A stretch of 44,371 nt of DNA from an uncultured Collinsella sp. (GCA_900539735.1 UQDE01000019.1:1-44371), one strand, 5' to 3'; positions 8,077-16,310 are shown, numbered from the stretch's first letter. The notes: a model not told the origin generated them from the sequence alone. Numbers and translations: made by a program.

Positions 8077-9801
8077 CTACGAGCGCAGTGTAATTTTATC
8101 GCGCAGCGACTTGAGGTCTTCGGTGACGGTGCGGTCTTCCTGGATCATCTTCTGGACCTTTTTGTAGCTCGTGCTGACGGTCGAGTGGTTGCGGTTGCCA
8201 AATTCGGCGCCCACCGCCGTGGTGGTCATCTCGCACATCTCGATGGCCAGGTAGATAGCGATATGGCGTGCTTTGGCGATATTGGCGTTGCGACGCGGGC
8301 CGATGAGCTCCTCGTGCGTCACGCCGTACTGCTCTTCGATGACGGACTGAACCGTCTGGACGTTGATCTTTTTGGCCGATGTGTCGAAGTACTGGCTGGC
8401 GATGGCGTCGATATCGTCAAAGGTGAGCTCCCCGCCCTCGCGCTCGCGGTCGCCCGCCTCGCCGGCGCAGCGCTCGCAAAAGCTCTCGAGTTCGCGGATG
8501 TTGGTGCCCGAGACCTCGGCCATGTGTTTAAAGTGCTCGTCGGTCAGGTGTCCGCCGTCGCCCCCATAGGCCGCCAGCAGCGAGTCGTCGCCTGCCTCGG
8601 GAGCGGCGACGATGGTGTTCTCGTAATAGCGCTGCAAGATCTTGTATTTCATCTCGTAGCTGGGCTCTGCGACCAGGCAGAGCATGCCGGCGTTGAAGCG
8701 GCTGGTCAGACGCTCGTCCATGCTCAGGTCCTTGGGGGCACGGTCTGCCGCGATGACGACCTTCTTGTTGTTGCGGATGAACTCGTCCATGAGCTGGAAA
8801 AAGTAGTCCACGCTCGCGCGCTTGCCGATGATGTTTTGGATGTCATCGATGATGAGCACGTCCACGCCGTGGTACGCCTGCATGATGGGGGCGTTGCTCT
8901 TCTTTTGGCGGTCGAACTCGGTCATCAGGTCGTCCAGATATGCCTGGGAGTTGGCATACTTGACCTTGATCTCGGGCGACTTCTCGGCGAGCTCGTTTTT
9001 GATGGCAAGCAGCAGGTGCGTCTTGCCCAGGCCCGATTTGCCGTAGATGAACAGTGATGTGCATGTGCCGCGCTCGTCCGCGAGGGCGGCAAACTTGAGT
9101 GCCGAGCGATAGGCATGGCTGTTTTCGGGGCCGTAGACAAAGTTCTCAAAGGTAAATTTTGAGTTCGCGGCGAGCGGGGCTCCATCCGTATTCTGCTCGG
9201 CCGGCACGGTCGGCGCCGGTATGGGTGAAGCGGGGGCCGCAGCTTGCGTGGATTTAGTCGGCGCTCCGCCCTTCATCTGGTTCATCATGCGACGAAAATC
9301 ATCGGCCGAGAGCGTGTTCTTGATTGCAATGCCCGAATCCGCGCCCGCCGCTGCGTCGTGAGCGATAGGCATGTGCGTGACGGGTGCGTTCGTTGACGTC
9401 GCCGCCGCGGTCGGCAACGGTGCCATGGTTTCACGGGAAACATCGCTGTGCTGGTGCTCGATTGTCGGCACGTCGCCTGCGGAGGTCGGTGCCGCCGGGG
9501 AAGCGGCGGGAGCCGTGGCGGGCGCCGTCGCGGCAGCGGATTCCGTTGCGGCGCCTTGCGGTGCCACGATGTCGAGCGCGATCGGTGCAAAGGCGATTTC
9601 TTCCAGATAGGCCTCAATAGTCGGCTGATGCTTTTTGAGCTGCGCGATGGCAAAGCGCGAGGGGGCCTCGATCGTGAGCGTATCTTCGGTCAGGCTTATG
9701 GCCCGCGATTGCCCCAGCATGTTGATGAGGCGTGCATCTTGGCCGTCGCGCTGGCAAAAGGCGATGGCATCCCCCAGGATGATGCTTGCTTCCTCGTCCA
9801 C
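8077..9801 (-). CDS. dnaA: Chromosomal replication initiator DnaA
   Basis: AAA+ initiator that binds DnaA boxes and opens oriC; 574 residues, longer than most because domain II is a long Ala/Pro-rich linker (about 85-215). Domain III has Walker A GKSGLGKTH (about residue 254) and Walker B 'DVLIIDDIQNI'. Domain IV ends with the signature 'FGNRNHSTVSTSYKKV'. The usual RDHTTV is here RNHSTV (537-542), and the residues matching E. coli Leu422-Pro423 are Thr527-Thr528, whereas the Arg399 equivalent in 'GPRRNAN' is kept. These are DNA-reading positions, so box specificity may be shifted. Start is GTG at 9801 with GGGAG upstream, 15 bases after the GHKL gene, so the two are probably co-transcribed. 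A 14/16 parS match lies in the linker (9427-9442). Confidence 0.97.
   Translation of the reverse strand: MDEEASIILGDAIAFCQRDGQDARLINMLGQSRAISLTEDTLTIEAPSRFAIAQLKKHQPTIEAYLEEIAFAPIALDIVAPQGAATESAAATAPATAPAASPAAPTSAGDVPTIEHQHSDVSRETMAPLPTAAATSTNAPVTHMPIAHDAAAGADSGIAIKNTLSADDFRRMMNQMKGGAPTKSTQAAAPASPIPAPTVPAEQNTDGAPLAANSKFTFENFVYGPENSHAYRSALKFAALADERGTCTSLFIYGKSGLGKTHLLLAIKNELAEKSPEIKVKYANSQAYLDDLMTEFDRQKKSNAPIMQAYHGVDVLIIDDIQNIIGKRASVDYFFQLMDEFIRNNKKVVIAADRAPKDLSMDERLTSRFNAGMLCLVAEPSYEMKYKILQRYYENTIVAAPEAGDDSLLAAYGGDGGHLTDEHFKHMAEVSGTNIRELESFCERCAGEAGDREREGGELTFDDIDAIASQYFDTSAKKINVQTVQSVIEEQYGVTHEELIGPRRNANIAKARHIAIYLAIEMCEMTTTAVGAEFGNRNHSTVSTSYKKVQKMIQEDRTVTEDLKSLRDKITLRS
9427..9442 (+). other. 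Degenerate parS-like site inside dnaA
   Basis: GGTTTCACGGGAAACA differs from the parS consensus TGTTTCACGTGAAACA at 2 of 16 positions. It lies in the codons for the variable domain II linker of DnaA ('VSRET'), where sequence is freer to hold a DNA site. ParB binding is possible but not shown. Confidence 0.45.
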
Positions 9802-9816
9802 TGTCTCTCCCGTTCT

Positions 9817-11169
9817 TTAGCTCTGAGCTCGCACGCGAGCGGCGCCGAGTTCGGTCAGATGGTATTTCTGGCCATGCTTGATGACCAAGCCGGCCTGCGC
9901 CAAGTCATTGAGCGTGCGTGACCAAGTGGGGGCCGAGTTTCCAAACGCCCTCGCCAGATCGGTTGCACCGCACGCTTGATTTTGCGCCAGATAGCCCAGC
10001 GCGGCGTTGCCGCGATCGCTTACGAACACGTCCGGTTGTGGCTGCGCATACTGATTTGCTGCATTAGGATACATCATTTGAGCTGCTGGTTGTTGAGAAC
10101 TCTGCATCGGTGGCATTTGCTGTTGAAAACTTTGAGGCCACTGTTGGTAAGGCTGCGGAGGCATCTGCTGGGCCCAAGGGCTGTACTGCTGCTGCGGCAT
10201 CTGCTGGTACGGCTGCTGATATCCCTGCTGGTACTGCTGCGGGAACTGCTGGCCATACCCCAGCGGCGGCATCTGCTGATATGGATATCCCTGTTGGTAC
10301 GGCTGATAGCCCATTTGCTGGCCACCTGGCGCCCCCGTCGCCTGCTGCATTGCTGCTGCATCCTGATCAGCCAGCGGCATGGCCTCTGGCATGTTTGGCG
10401 TCATCGACATAGATGCCGCCTGGGGCTCTTGTGTGGGAAGCATTCCGGGCTGCTGCATCTGCCCCACGGGGGGCTGCATCTGCTGCGTTGCCATGGGCTG
10501 CTGCGCAAAAGCTCCCGGCAGGGGATATGTGGGCTGTTCCGTCTCGGGCCGCACGGCAGCGCCGCGTCCGCCGGCACGCTCGATTTCCTGCACGCGTTTA
10601 GGGTTCAGGCTTACCGTAACCACGGTGCCGTTGCCCATGTTGTCCTCGATGGATACGGCACCGCCGGCGTTTTCCAAATACTCCTGCACCATGGGAAACC
10701 CTGCTCCGGTTCCACGGATATAGCGCTTCATCTTGCTGTTTGCGCTGGTAACGCCAAAGTCGAAAGCACGTTCCTTGTCGTCGATGCCGGGTCCTTGGTC
10801 AGCAAAGCGGATGGTGTCTCCGCCGTCCAGAATTGAGATGATGGGCTCGGCAAAGTGTGCGTGGATAAAGTTTTCGACAATCTCGCGGATGACCATGAGC
10901 GAGATGTGGCCACCTTGTTCTTTCATGCACTGGTAGACGGTGTTGGTCGTCTCTTCCAAATACGTGCGGACATCTTGCGGATCAATGACGATCACCCGCG
11001 GTGTCGACAGCATGTCGTCATAGACGGCGATGCGCGCGGCGTACATGGCTTTTGGCGCCTGCGTGGTCGTCTGCTCGCCTTCCGCACGCTCTTCGCGCAC
11101 GCCGGTGATGTGCTCGTTGTCGGGTGCCGGGTCTCCGGAATCGACCATGGTGTAAAAGTCGTCAGACAT
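9817..11169 (-). CDS. GHKL ATPase with Q-rich linker and winged helix
   Basis: A 450-residue protein I cannot assign to a named family. Residues about 88-190 form a GHKL/HATPase_c domain: N-box 'REIVENFIHAHF' with Asn100, G1 DQGPGID (124-130), G2 GTGAGF (153-158) and G3 GNGT (179-182). There is no phospho-acceptor HisKA domain or membrane segment, so it resembles the SpoIIAB/anti-sigma type more than a full kinase. Residues about 205-378 are a low-complexity linker rich in Gln, Met, Pro and Tyr. Residues 380-450 look like a MarR/ArsR-type winged helix ('GATDLARAFGNSAPTWSRTLNDLAQAGLVIK'). It ends 15 bases before dnaA on the same strand, so it is likely in the dnaA transcript. An ATP-responsive DNA-binding regulator at the origin is my inference. 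Confidence 0.8.
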   Translation of the reverse strand: MSDDFYTMVDSGDPAPDNEHITGVREERAEGEQTTTQAPKAMYAARIAVYDDMLSTPRVIVIDPQDVRTYLEETTNTVYQCMKEQGGHISLMVIREIVENFIHAHFAEPIISILDGGDTIRFADQGPGIDDKERAFDFGVTSANSKMKRYIRGTGAGFPMVQEYLENAGGAVSIEDNMGNGTVVTVSLNPKRVQEIERAGGRGAAVRPETEQPTYPLPGAFAQQPMATQQMQPPVGQMQQPGMLPTQEPQAASMSMTPNMPEAMPLADQDAAAMQQATGAPGGQQMGYQPYQQGYPYQQMPPLGYGQQFPQQYQQGYQQPYQQMPQQQYSPWAQQMPPQPYQQWPQSFQQQMPPMQSSQQPAAQMMYPNAANQYAQPQPDVFVSDRGNAALGYLAQNQACGATDLARAFGNSAPTWSRTLNDLAQAGLVIKHGQKYHLTELGAARVRAQS

Positions 11170-11192
11170 GCCGCTCGCAATCTTTCAAAAGG

Positions 11193-11336
11193 TTTCGAAC
11201 AAATAGTAGCTCACCGTGCAACGTTTCTCATCTTTCGACAACTTTTCAAAACTTGTTGAAAACTTTGGAAAACGGGCGAAAAGTTCTCAACACTGCCAAC
11301 ATGACCTGTTGAAAACTCGATGAAATATCGTGAAAA
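11193..11336. other. Second cluster of DnaA-box-like sites
   Basis: The gap between the GHKL gene and rpmH holds many 9-mers like those near dnaN: TGTTGAAAA on the plus strand at 11254-11262 and 11307-11315, TTCTCAACA at 11284-11292, CTTTCGACA at 11232-11240, TTTCGAACA at 11193-11201, TTTTCAAAA at 11243-11251, TTTGGAAAA at 11264-11272 and TCGTGAAAA at 11328-11336. This resembles the upstream half of a bipartite origin, or an autoregulatory region for the dnaA transcript. Only the two TGTTGAAAA copies are exact repeats of the putative box. Confidence 0.6.
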
Positions 11337-11412
11337 GTTGCCATGTACCGCTAAATCGAGCTTGGCTTATGGGGGAACCGTGTGAACTGCGCAACCTTTT
11401 ACCTTTGATTTC

Positions 11413-11442
11413 TTGACATTTGAACATTGATTTCCCTACAAT
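11413..11442 (+). promoter_or_regulatory. Promoter of rpmH-rnpA operon
   Basis: TTGACA (11413-11418, perfect -35) and TACAAT (11437-11442, 5/6 to TATAAT) are separated by 18 bases. They lie about 73 bases before rpmH and face away from the dnaA transcript. Confidence 0.85.
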
Positions 11443-11514
11443 CTTCAAGCTCACGTGTCTATATCTGCGTCCGCGTCCCCGCGGACACTCGAAATGCAGC
11501 AGGAGGAACTTAAG

Positions 11515-11649
11515 ATGAAGCGTACGTATCAGCCTAATAAGCGTAAGCGTGCCAAGACCCATGGCTTCCGTGCCCGTATGGCCACTAAGGGTGGTCGTGC
11601 CGTGCTCGCCCGTCGTCGCGCCAAGGGCCGCAAGCGTCTCACTGTCTAG
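11515..11649 (+). CDS. rpmH: 50S ribosomal protein L34
   Basis: A 44-residue, very basic ribosomal protein of the large subunit. The full family sequence is visible: MKRTYQPNKRKRAKTHGFRARM and so on to 'KGRKRLTV'. The start at 11515 follows AGGAGG (11501-11506); in-frame codons further upstream are leader, not protein. It opens a rightward operon from the promoter at 11413 and is followed by rnpA, the usual arrangement near bacterial origins. Confidence 0.97.
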   Translation: MKRTYQPNKRKRAKTHGFRARMATKGGRAVLARRRAKGRKRLTV

Positions 11650-11669
11650 CAGCGATACACACATCTCGC

Positions 11670-12008
11670 ATGAAGACTATTAAGTCTCGGCAAGATTTCG
11701 AGCATGTGTTCAGTCGGGGGCGTCGTTTCAATCACCCTCTGATTCGAATGACCATATGTGAATCGGTTGGCGAAGGCGACTCCGGAAGGGTCGCCTTCGT
11801 TGGTGCTAAGCGACTCGGTTGTGCCGTCGTGCGCAACCGATCTAAGCGTGTGATGCGCGAGGCCGCCCGCAGCTGTGGATTTCCCGTTGCGGGTTATGAC
11901 ATCATCTTGTTTGCAACTCCCAAGACGAGGGTTTCCTCGCCGCAGGAGATGGACAAGGCGTTGCGTTCGCTTATGAAGCGCGCCGGCGTTGCCGGGGAGG
12001 AGCGATGA
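11670..12008 (+). CDS. rnpA: Ribonuclease P protein component
   Basis: Protein subunit of RNase P, which together with the catalytic RNA removes 5' leaders from tRNA precursors. The 112 residues are normal for the family. The N-terminal 'RQDFEHVFSRGRRF' and the conserved RNR-type motif 'AVVRNRSKRVMREAAR' (about 65-80) are clear. It begins 20 bases after rpmH and its 3' end overlaps yidD by 4 bases (ATGA), so translation of the two is coupled. Confidence 0.95.
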   Translation: MKTIKSRQDFEHVFSRGRRFNHPLIRMTICESVGEGDSGRVAFVGAKRLGCAVVRNRSKRVMREAARSCGFPVAGYDIILFATPKTRVSSPQEMDKALRSLMKRAGVAGEER

Positions 12009-12229
12009 GCAATCACGTTTTGCGACGTGTTGCCATCGCTCCTATTCGCATATATCAACAGGTTATTTCGCCCTTATTGCCTGACGCCTGCATTTATTAC
12101 CCAACGTGCTCGCAATACGCCATCCAGGCGATTGAGAAGCACGGTGTTTTGAGAGGCTGCTGGCTTGCCGTGAGGCGCATCGCTCGCTGCAATCCCCTGC
12201 ACGTCGGCGGTTATGACCCTGTGCCCTAG
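12005..12229 (+). CDS. yidD: Membrane protein insertion efficiency factor YidD
   Basis: A 74-residue protein with an amphipathic N-terminus and the family motif 'CIYYPTCSQYAIQAIEKHG' (about 29-47), ending in 'RCNPLHVGGYDPVP'. YidD proteins assist YidC-dependent membrane insertion. The gene overlaps rnpA and is followed 29 bases later by yidC, the standard order. Confidence 0.95.
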   Translation: MSNHVLRRVAIAPIRIYQQVISPLLPDACIYYPTCSQYAIQAIEKHGVLRGCWLAVRRIARCNPLHVGGYDPVP

Positions 12230-12258
12230 CGGGCACTCGCTATCGGAGGAAAACTTAC

Positions 12259-13029
12259 ATGTGGGATTGGATCGTTAACATCCTTTTCGAGCTGCTCAAG
12301 CTCATCCAGACCTTTGCGGTCGACTGGGGCCTGTCCATCATCATCCTGGTGGTCATCATCCGTCTGCTGCTGACGCCGCTCATGCTCAAGTCGACCAAGT
12401 CGACGGCTCGCATGCAGGTGCTGCAGCCCAAGATGCTCGAGATCCAGGAGCGCTATGCCGACGATCCCCAGCGTCAGGCCGAGGAGATGCAGAAGTTCTA
12501 CAGCGAGAACAAGTTCAACCCCATGGCTGGCTGTCTGCCGCTGCTGATTCAGATGCCTATCCTGTTCGCCCTGTTTACATTGCTGCGCAACCTGCCGCAG
12601 TACTTTAACGACGGCACGTTCTCGTTCTTCAACATCCTGCCCGACCTGACCACCACGCCGAGCGCTTCCTTTGCCGATGGCTTTATGGTTGCACTGCCTG
12701 CGCTGGTTTGCCTGATCCTGTTCGCCGTCCTGACCCTGATTCCGCAGCTCTATATGTCGCGCAACCAGACCGGCCAGCAGGCTCAGAGCATGCGTATGAT
12801 GGCCGTTGTCATGACGGTCATGATGCTTTGGATGGGCTGGAGCCTTCCCGTTGGTGTTCTGCTGTACTACGACGTCTCGTCTGCTTGGCAGGTTATCCAG
12901 CAGATTTTTGTGACGCAGAAGGTCATCGACAAGGCGAAGGCCGATGAGGAGGAGCGTCTTAAGAACGCTCCGCTGCAGGTTGAGGTCACTCGGCGAGAGA
13001 AGAAGCCGCGCCCGCACAAGAAGAAGTAG
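12259..13029 (+). CDS. yidC: YidC/Oxa1 membrane protein insertase
   Basis: Inserts and folds membrane proteins, alone or with SecYEG. At 256 residues it is the short Gram-positive form without the large periplasmic domain of Proteobacteria. Membrane segments: about 20-42 ('LSIIILVVIIRLLLTPLML'), 95-115 ('GCLPLLIQMPILFALFTLL'), 145-163 and 185-215. The first is followed by the cytoplasmic helical hairpin ('LQPKMLEIQERYADDPQRQAEEM'). The conserved Arg35 after TM1 is the family's hydrophilic-groove residue. The tail is very basic (KKPRPHKKK), which suits ribosome contact. GGAGG lies upstream of the ATG. No lipobox is seen at the N-terminus. Confidence 0.95.
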   Translation: MWDWIVNILFELLKLIQTFAVDWGLSIIILVVIIRLLLTPLMLKSTKSTARMQVLQPKMLEIQERYADDPQRQAEEMQKFYSENKFNPMAGCLPLLIQMPILFALFTLLRNLPQYFNDGTFSFFNILPDLTTTPSASFADGFMVALPALVCLILFAVLTLIPQLYMSRNQTGQQAQSMRMMAVVMTVMMLWMGWSLPVGVLLYYDVSSAWQVIQQIFVTQKVIDKAKADEEERLKNAPLQVEVTRREKKPRPHKKK

Positions 13030-13046
13030 TGGGATATCAATCTTAT

Positions 13047-13058
13047 TTAGGTACCTAA
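13047..13058. repeat. 12-bp palindrome TTAGGTACCTAA, copy 1
   Basis: Perfect palindrome between yidC and jag, 15 bases before the jag start. The same 13-mer, with the next C included, recurs at 16551-16563. I saw no other copy in the window. Its function is unknown; it could be an operator or processing site. Confidence 0.5.
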
Positions 13059-13073
13059 CTTTTGGAGTACGTT

Positions 13074-13643
13074 ATGTCTGAAGAGATCATCGAGGATATG
13101 CTTGAGGAGGTTGCCCCGCAGGTCGCGGGCGATTATCCCGAGATTGCACAGCGCTACAAGGCTGGTGAAGAGCTGACCGATGAGGAGCTCGACACCATTG
13201 CCGATGTTGCGATTTCCATCCTGCGTTCCATCCTTTCGCACTTCGATGCCGCCAACTCTCCTATCGATGAGTATGAGGGCGACGAGGGTGAGCTGATTTT
13301 GGATGTAACGGCTCCCGACCTTGCTGTTCTCATTGGCCGTCATGGTCGCACCCTTGATGCCCTTCAGGTTATGTTCTCTTTGCTGGTGAGCCGCAAACTT
13401 GGCTTTAGGTATCCGGTTGTAGTGGACGTCGAGGGATACAAGAGCCGCCGTCAGGACAAGGTTGCCTCCATGGCTCAGTCTGCTGCCGAGCGTGCCATTC
13501 GCACTCATAAGAGTGTTTCGCTTCCGCCCATGAATGCCTACGAGCGTCGACTGGTTCACATTGCACTTCGTGGCAATGATGCCGTTGATACTCATTCTGA
13601 GGGTTCTGACCCTGATCGCCATGTGGTGATTGTTGCTCGATAA
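13074..13643 (+). CDS. jag: Jag/KhpB RNA-binding protein (KH and R3H domains)
   Basis: Single-strand RNA-binding protein of the Jag/KhpB family, usually next to yidC, which in streptococci and Clostridioides affects cell division and envelope gene expression. The ATG at 13074 (MSEEIIEDML, 189 residues) is preferred because GGAG lies 7 bases upstream. The N-terminal part is acidic rather than the usual Jag_N domain. A KH domain follows with the GxxG loop in 'VLIGRHGRTLDALQ' (about 85-98), then an R3H domain with 'RLVHIALRGNDAVDTHSEG' (about 160-178). A strong terminator follows. Confidence 0.92.
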   Translation: MSEEIIEDMLEEVAPQVAGDYPEIAQRYKAGEELTDEELDTIADVAISILRSILSHFDAANSPIDEYEGDEGELILDVTAPDLAVLIGRHGRTLDALQVMFSLLVSRKLGFRYPVVVDVEGYKSRRQDKVASMAQSAAERAIRTHKSVSLPPMNAYERRLVHIALRGNDAVDTHSEGSDPDRHVVIVAR

Positions 13644-13663
13644 TCTTCTCGAGTTTATGCTAA

Positions 13664-13693
13664 GGGGACGTGGTTTCCACGTCCCCTTTTTTT
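13664..13693 (+). terminator. Intrinsic terminator after jag
   Basis: A perfect 10-bp stem GGGGACGTGG/CCACGTCCCC (13664-13673 with 13677-13686) with a TTT loop is followed by seven T residues. It closes the rpmH-rnpA-yidD-yidC-jag operon. Confidence 0.93.
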
Positions 13694-13739
13694 GTCAAAA
13701 GTTCTCGATACGCTGATTTTTGTCAGAAAGGAGCTTTCG

Positions 13740-14477
13740 TTGTTAGTACTTACTGATCAGCAAACTGACGAGATGTTGAGTCGTCTAGCTTTCTATTGCA
13801 AAGAGTATTCCTTGAGCGTAACTGATGTTGAGCTGAGGAAATGTATTCAGCATTTGGATTTGGTTCTAGAAACAAATAAGACAACCAATCTCACCCGTAT
13901 TCTTAACGTAGAAGATGCTGCAGTACTTCATATCCTCGACTCACTTGTTTTGCTCCCCTATATCAACAAGGCTCCTGAGGGAGCTTTGCTCGATATGGGA
14001 ACAGGTGCGGGCTTCCCTGGTATTCCATTAACCATAACCACGCATCGTAAAGCTACTTATATTGACTCTGTTGGCAAGAAGGTTGATGCGGTTAATTCCT
14101 TTGTCCATGCTCTTGGATTGAAACATGCTCATGCGGTTCATGATCGTCTTGAAGAATATGCTCGAAGCCATAAGAAGCAGTTCTCCGCTGTAACCGCTCG
14201 CGCACTGGCCCCTCTACCGATTCTTGTTGAGTATGCGGCTCCGTATCTGAAGGATGGAGGGCTATTTGTTATAACCAAGGGCAATCCTTCGGATGAGGAG
14301 CTTGCTTCCGGCATGTCAGCAGCTAAGATTTGCGGCTTCACTTTGCTTCTGAATGACGCAATTGATTTGCCTGAAGGCTTGGGTCACAGGGAGTTCATTG
14401 TTCTTAAGAAGAGTCATCCAGCATCCGTCTCATTGCCTCGTGCAAATGGCGTGGCAAAGAAGAATCCGCTTGCCTAG
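13740..14477 (+). CDS. rsmG: 16S rRNA (guanine-N7) methyltransferase RsmG
   Basis: Also called GidB; methylates N7 of G527 in 16S rRNA using S-adenosylmethionine. Loss gives low-level streptomycin resistance in several bacteria. The SAM-binding motif is 'LLDMGTGAGFPGIPL', with 'NLTRI' before it and 'TARALAPLPILVEYAAPYL' after it. I start it at the TTG at 13740 (245 residues), 6 bases after AAAGGAG (13727-13733). A TTG at 13692 would begin inside the preceding terminator's T-run. Codon use here is visibly more AT-rich than in yidC or gyrA. The parS sites begin right at its stop codon. Confidence 0.92.
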   Translation: MLVLTDQQTDEMLSRLAFYCKEYSLSVTDVELRKCIQHLDLVLETNKTTNLTRILNVEDAAVLHILDSLVLLPYINKAPEGALLDMGTGAGFPGIPLTITTHRKATYIDSVGKKVDAVNSFVHALGLKHAHAVHDRLEEYARSHKKQFSAVTARALAPLPILVEYAAPYLKDGGLFVITKGNPSDEELASGMSAAKICGFTLLLNDAIDLPEGLGHREFIVLKKSHPASVSLPRANGVAKKNPLA

Positions 14478-14478
14478 A

Positions 14479-14494
14479 TGTTTCACGTGAAACA
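14479..14494 (+). other. parS: parS site 1
   Basis: Perfect 16-bp palindrome TGTTTCACGTGAAACA, the consensus ParB-binding centromere site, lying directly after the rsmG stop codon. Confidence 0.95.
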
Positions 14495-14517
14495 TAATGG
14501 ATACCAACAACTTGCAG

Positions 14518-14533
14518 TGTTTCACGTGAAACA
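14518..14533 (+). other. parS: parS site 2
   Basis: Second perfect copy of TGTTTCACGTGAAACA, 39 bases after the first, in the rsmG-parA gap. Confidence 0.95.
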
Positions 14534-14556
14534 TGGCGGTTGATATCGATTCGGAA

Positions 14557-14572
14557 TGTTTCACGTGAAACA
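14557..14572 (+). other. parS: parS site 3
   Basis: Third perfect copy, again exactly 39 bases after the previous one, about 30 bases before the parA ribosome-binding site. The even 39-base spacing may help ParB loading or allow ParB to repress parAB. Confidence 0.95.
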
Positions 14573-14611
14573 TCCTCCGTTTGACAGCTTTAATACACAC
14601 CAGGAGGGACC

Positions 14612-15412
14612 GTGGGATTTCGCGACGTTAAGCGTTCTAAGAGCGCAAAAGACACGCGTATCATTGCAATCATCAATCAAAAAGGCGGCGTCGGTAAGTC
14701 AACGACGGCTGTAAACCTTGCAGCAGCACTGGGTGAGCAGGGTCGTAAGACACTGATTGTCGATTTTGATCCGCAGGGAAACAGCACCAGTGGATTCGGA
14801 ATTGAAAAAGAAGACCTTGATCACTGCATCTATGATGCATTGTTGAATGATGTGCCAGCAGAATCGCTTGTTCTTGATACAAATTGCAAAAAGGTATTCG
14901 TAATTCCGGCTACAATTCAGCTTGCAGGCGCGGAAATTGAGCTCGTAAGCGCAATCGCTCGTGAAACCCGCCTTAAAGATTTGCTTGAGCCGATTCAGGA
15001 CGAGTTCGATTTCATTTTCATTGACTGTCCTCCTTCGCTCGGCCTGCTTACTATCAATGCCTTGACTGCAGCAGATAGCGTTTTGATTCCGATCCAGTGC
15101 GAGTATTACGCACTCGAGGGCGTTACGAAGCTGCTTGAGTCAATGAAGATGGTCAAATCACGTCTGAACAAGGGCTTAGACACCTACGGTGTGCTTATGA
15201 CCATGTATGACTCGCGTACTTCTCTATCGAATCAGGTTGTTGAGGAGGTTCAATCGTACTTTGGTGATAAGGCGTTTAAGACGCTGATTCCCCGTACGGT
15301 TAAAATCTCAGAAGCTCCGTCTTTTGGAGAACCGGTAATTACCTATGCACCTCAAAATAAAGGTGCAAAAGCTTATATGAACCTTGCAAAAGAGGTGATC
15401 AAGCGTGCCTAG
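14612..15412 (+). CDS. parA: Chromosome partitioning ATPase ParA (Soj)
   Basis: Deviant Walker-type ATPase of 266 residues that moves ParB-parS complexes over the nucleoid and, as Soj, can control DnaA in Bacillus. Motifs: Walker A KGGVGKST with the signature lysine (about 25-32), 'VDFDPQGNSTSGFG', and 'FIFIDCPPSLGLLT' as Walker B. The GTG at 14612 has AGGAGG at 14602-14607. The basic N-terminal 16 residues may add DNA affinity. parB begins 8 bases inside its 3' end, so the two genes form one operon downstream of three parS sites. Confidence 0.96.
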   Translation: MGFRDVKRSKSAKDTRIIAIINQKGGVGKSTTAVNLAAALGEQGRKTLIVDFDPQGNSTSGFGIEKEDLDHCIYDALLNDVPAESLVLDTNCKKVFVIPATIQLAGAEIELVSAIARETRLKDLLEPIQDEFDFIFIDCPPSLGLLTINALTAADSVLIPIQCEYYALEGVTKLLESMKMVKSRLNKGLDTYGVLMTMYDSRTSLSNQVVEEVQSYFGDKAFKTLIPRTVKISEAPSFGEPVITYAPQNKGAKAYMNLAKEVIKRA

Positions 15413-16310
15413 TGTAAAGAAACGTGGCGGATTGGGACGTGGACTCAATGCTTTGGTCTCAGAGGCCGAGTATGAGACCGGCGGTTCGGCTGCATCGGCT
15501 TCAAATGCCGCATCTGAAACAAAACTACCTATTGAGGATATCGTTCCCAACCCTAATCAGCCGCGAATTCACTTTAACGAAACTGAACTTCGCGAGTTGA
15601 GTGAGTCAATCCAAGAACATGGCGTTTTGCAGCCGCTTTTGGTTCGCAAGCATGGAAACGGCTATGAGATCATCGCTGGTGAGCGTCGTTACCAGGCGTC
15701 GAAGCTTGCTGGCCTTGAAGAATTGCCAGTCATCATTAAAGAGGTAAATGATGAAGAGATGCTGGCTCTTGCTCTTATCGAAAACCTTCAGCGTTCTGAT
15801 CTGAATCCTGTCGAAGAGGCTAAGGGCTATCGCCAGCTTATCGATGCCAGCGGTATGACCCAAGAGGCATTGTCGAAGGCAGTCAGCAAGTCACGCTCTG
15901 CAATTACAAACTCGCTGCGCCTTCTCGATCTTCCTGAAGTTGTTCAGCAGATGATTTTTGAGGGCAAACTTACTGCTGGTCATGCACGTGCGATTCTTGC
16001 AGTTCCCTATGAGGATGCACGAATTCGACTTGCTGAGAAGGTTGTTGCAGAGGGCCTTTCCGTAAGAGCGACAGAAAATCTTGCTCCGTTGTTTTCTGCC
16101 GGAGAGACACCTAAGACTCCGAGGCCTGCAACGCCTCAGTCTTTTAAAAAGGCTGCCCGCGTGCTTCGTCAGGTATTTAATACCAACGTGCGTGTGAAGA
16201 GCTCGCGTGGAAAGAATAAGATTGAGATTGAATTTAAAGACGAGGAAGAGCTCTCTCGTATTCTTGGCGAAATGATTCAGTTTGATCAAGGAGGCCAAGA
16301 TGAGGAATAG
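15405..16310 (+). CDS. parB: Chromosome partitioning protein ParB (Spo0J)
   Basis: CTP-dependent parS-binding clamp of 301 residues. The N-terminal 'RGGLGRGLNALVSEAE' is the ParA-stimulating segment. The CTPase/ParB domain (about 45-130) shows 'IVPNPNQPR', the GERRYQAS box (GERRxRA type) and 'ENLQRSDLNPVEEAKGY'. The helix-turn-helix is near 'MTQEALSKAVSKSRSAITNSLRLL', and a C-terminal dimerisation domain ends the protein. The start is a GTG inside the parA coding end. The next gene begins 11 bases before its stop. Confidence 0.96.
   Translation: MPSVKKRGGLGRGLNALVSEAEYETGGSAASASNAASETKLPIEDIVPNPNQPRIHFNETELRELSESIQEHGVLQPLLVRKHGNGYEIIAGERRYQASKLAGLEELPVIIKEVNDEEMLALALIENLQRSDLNPVEEAKGYRQLIDASGMTQEALSKAVSKSRSAITNSLRLLDLPEVVQQMIFEGKLTAGHARAILAVPYEDARIRLAEKVVAEGLSVRATENLAPLFSAGETPKTPRPATPQSFKKAARVLRQVFNTNVRVKSSRGKNKIEIEFKDEEELSRILGEMIQFDQGGQDEE

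Noticed and set aside
10050..10330. Apparent repeat array in the GHKL gene
   Set aside because: The repeats are in-frame Gln/Tyr/Pro codons of the low-complexity linker, uneven in length, with no spacers; not a CRISPR array.
14478..14572. Short peptide frames such as MFHVKH across the parS sites
   Set aside because: They are just the translation of the parS palindrome, without a ribosome-binding site of their own.
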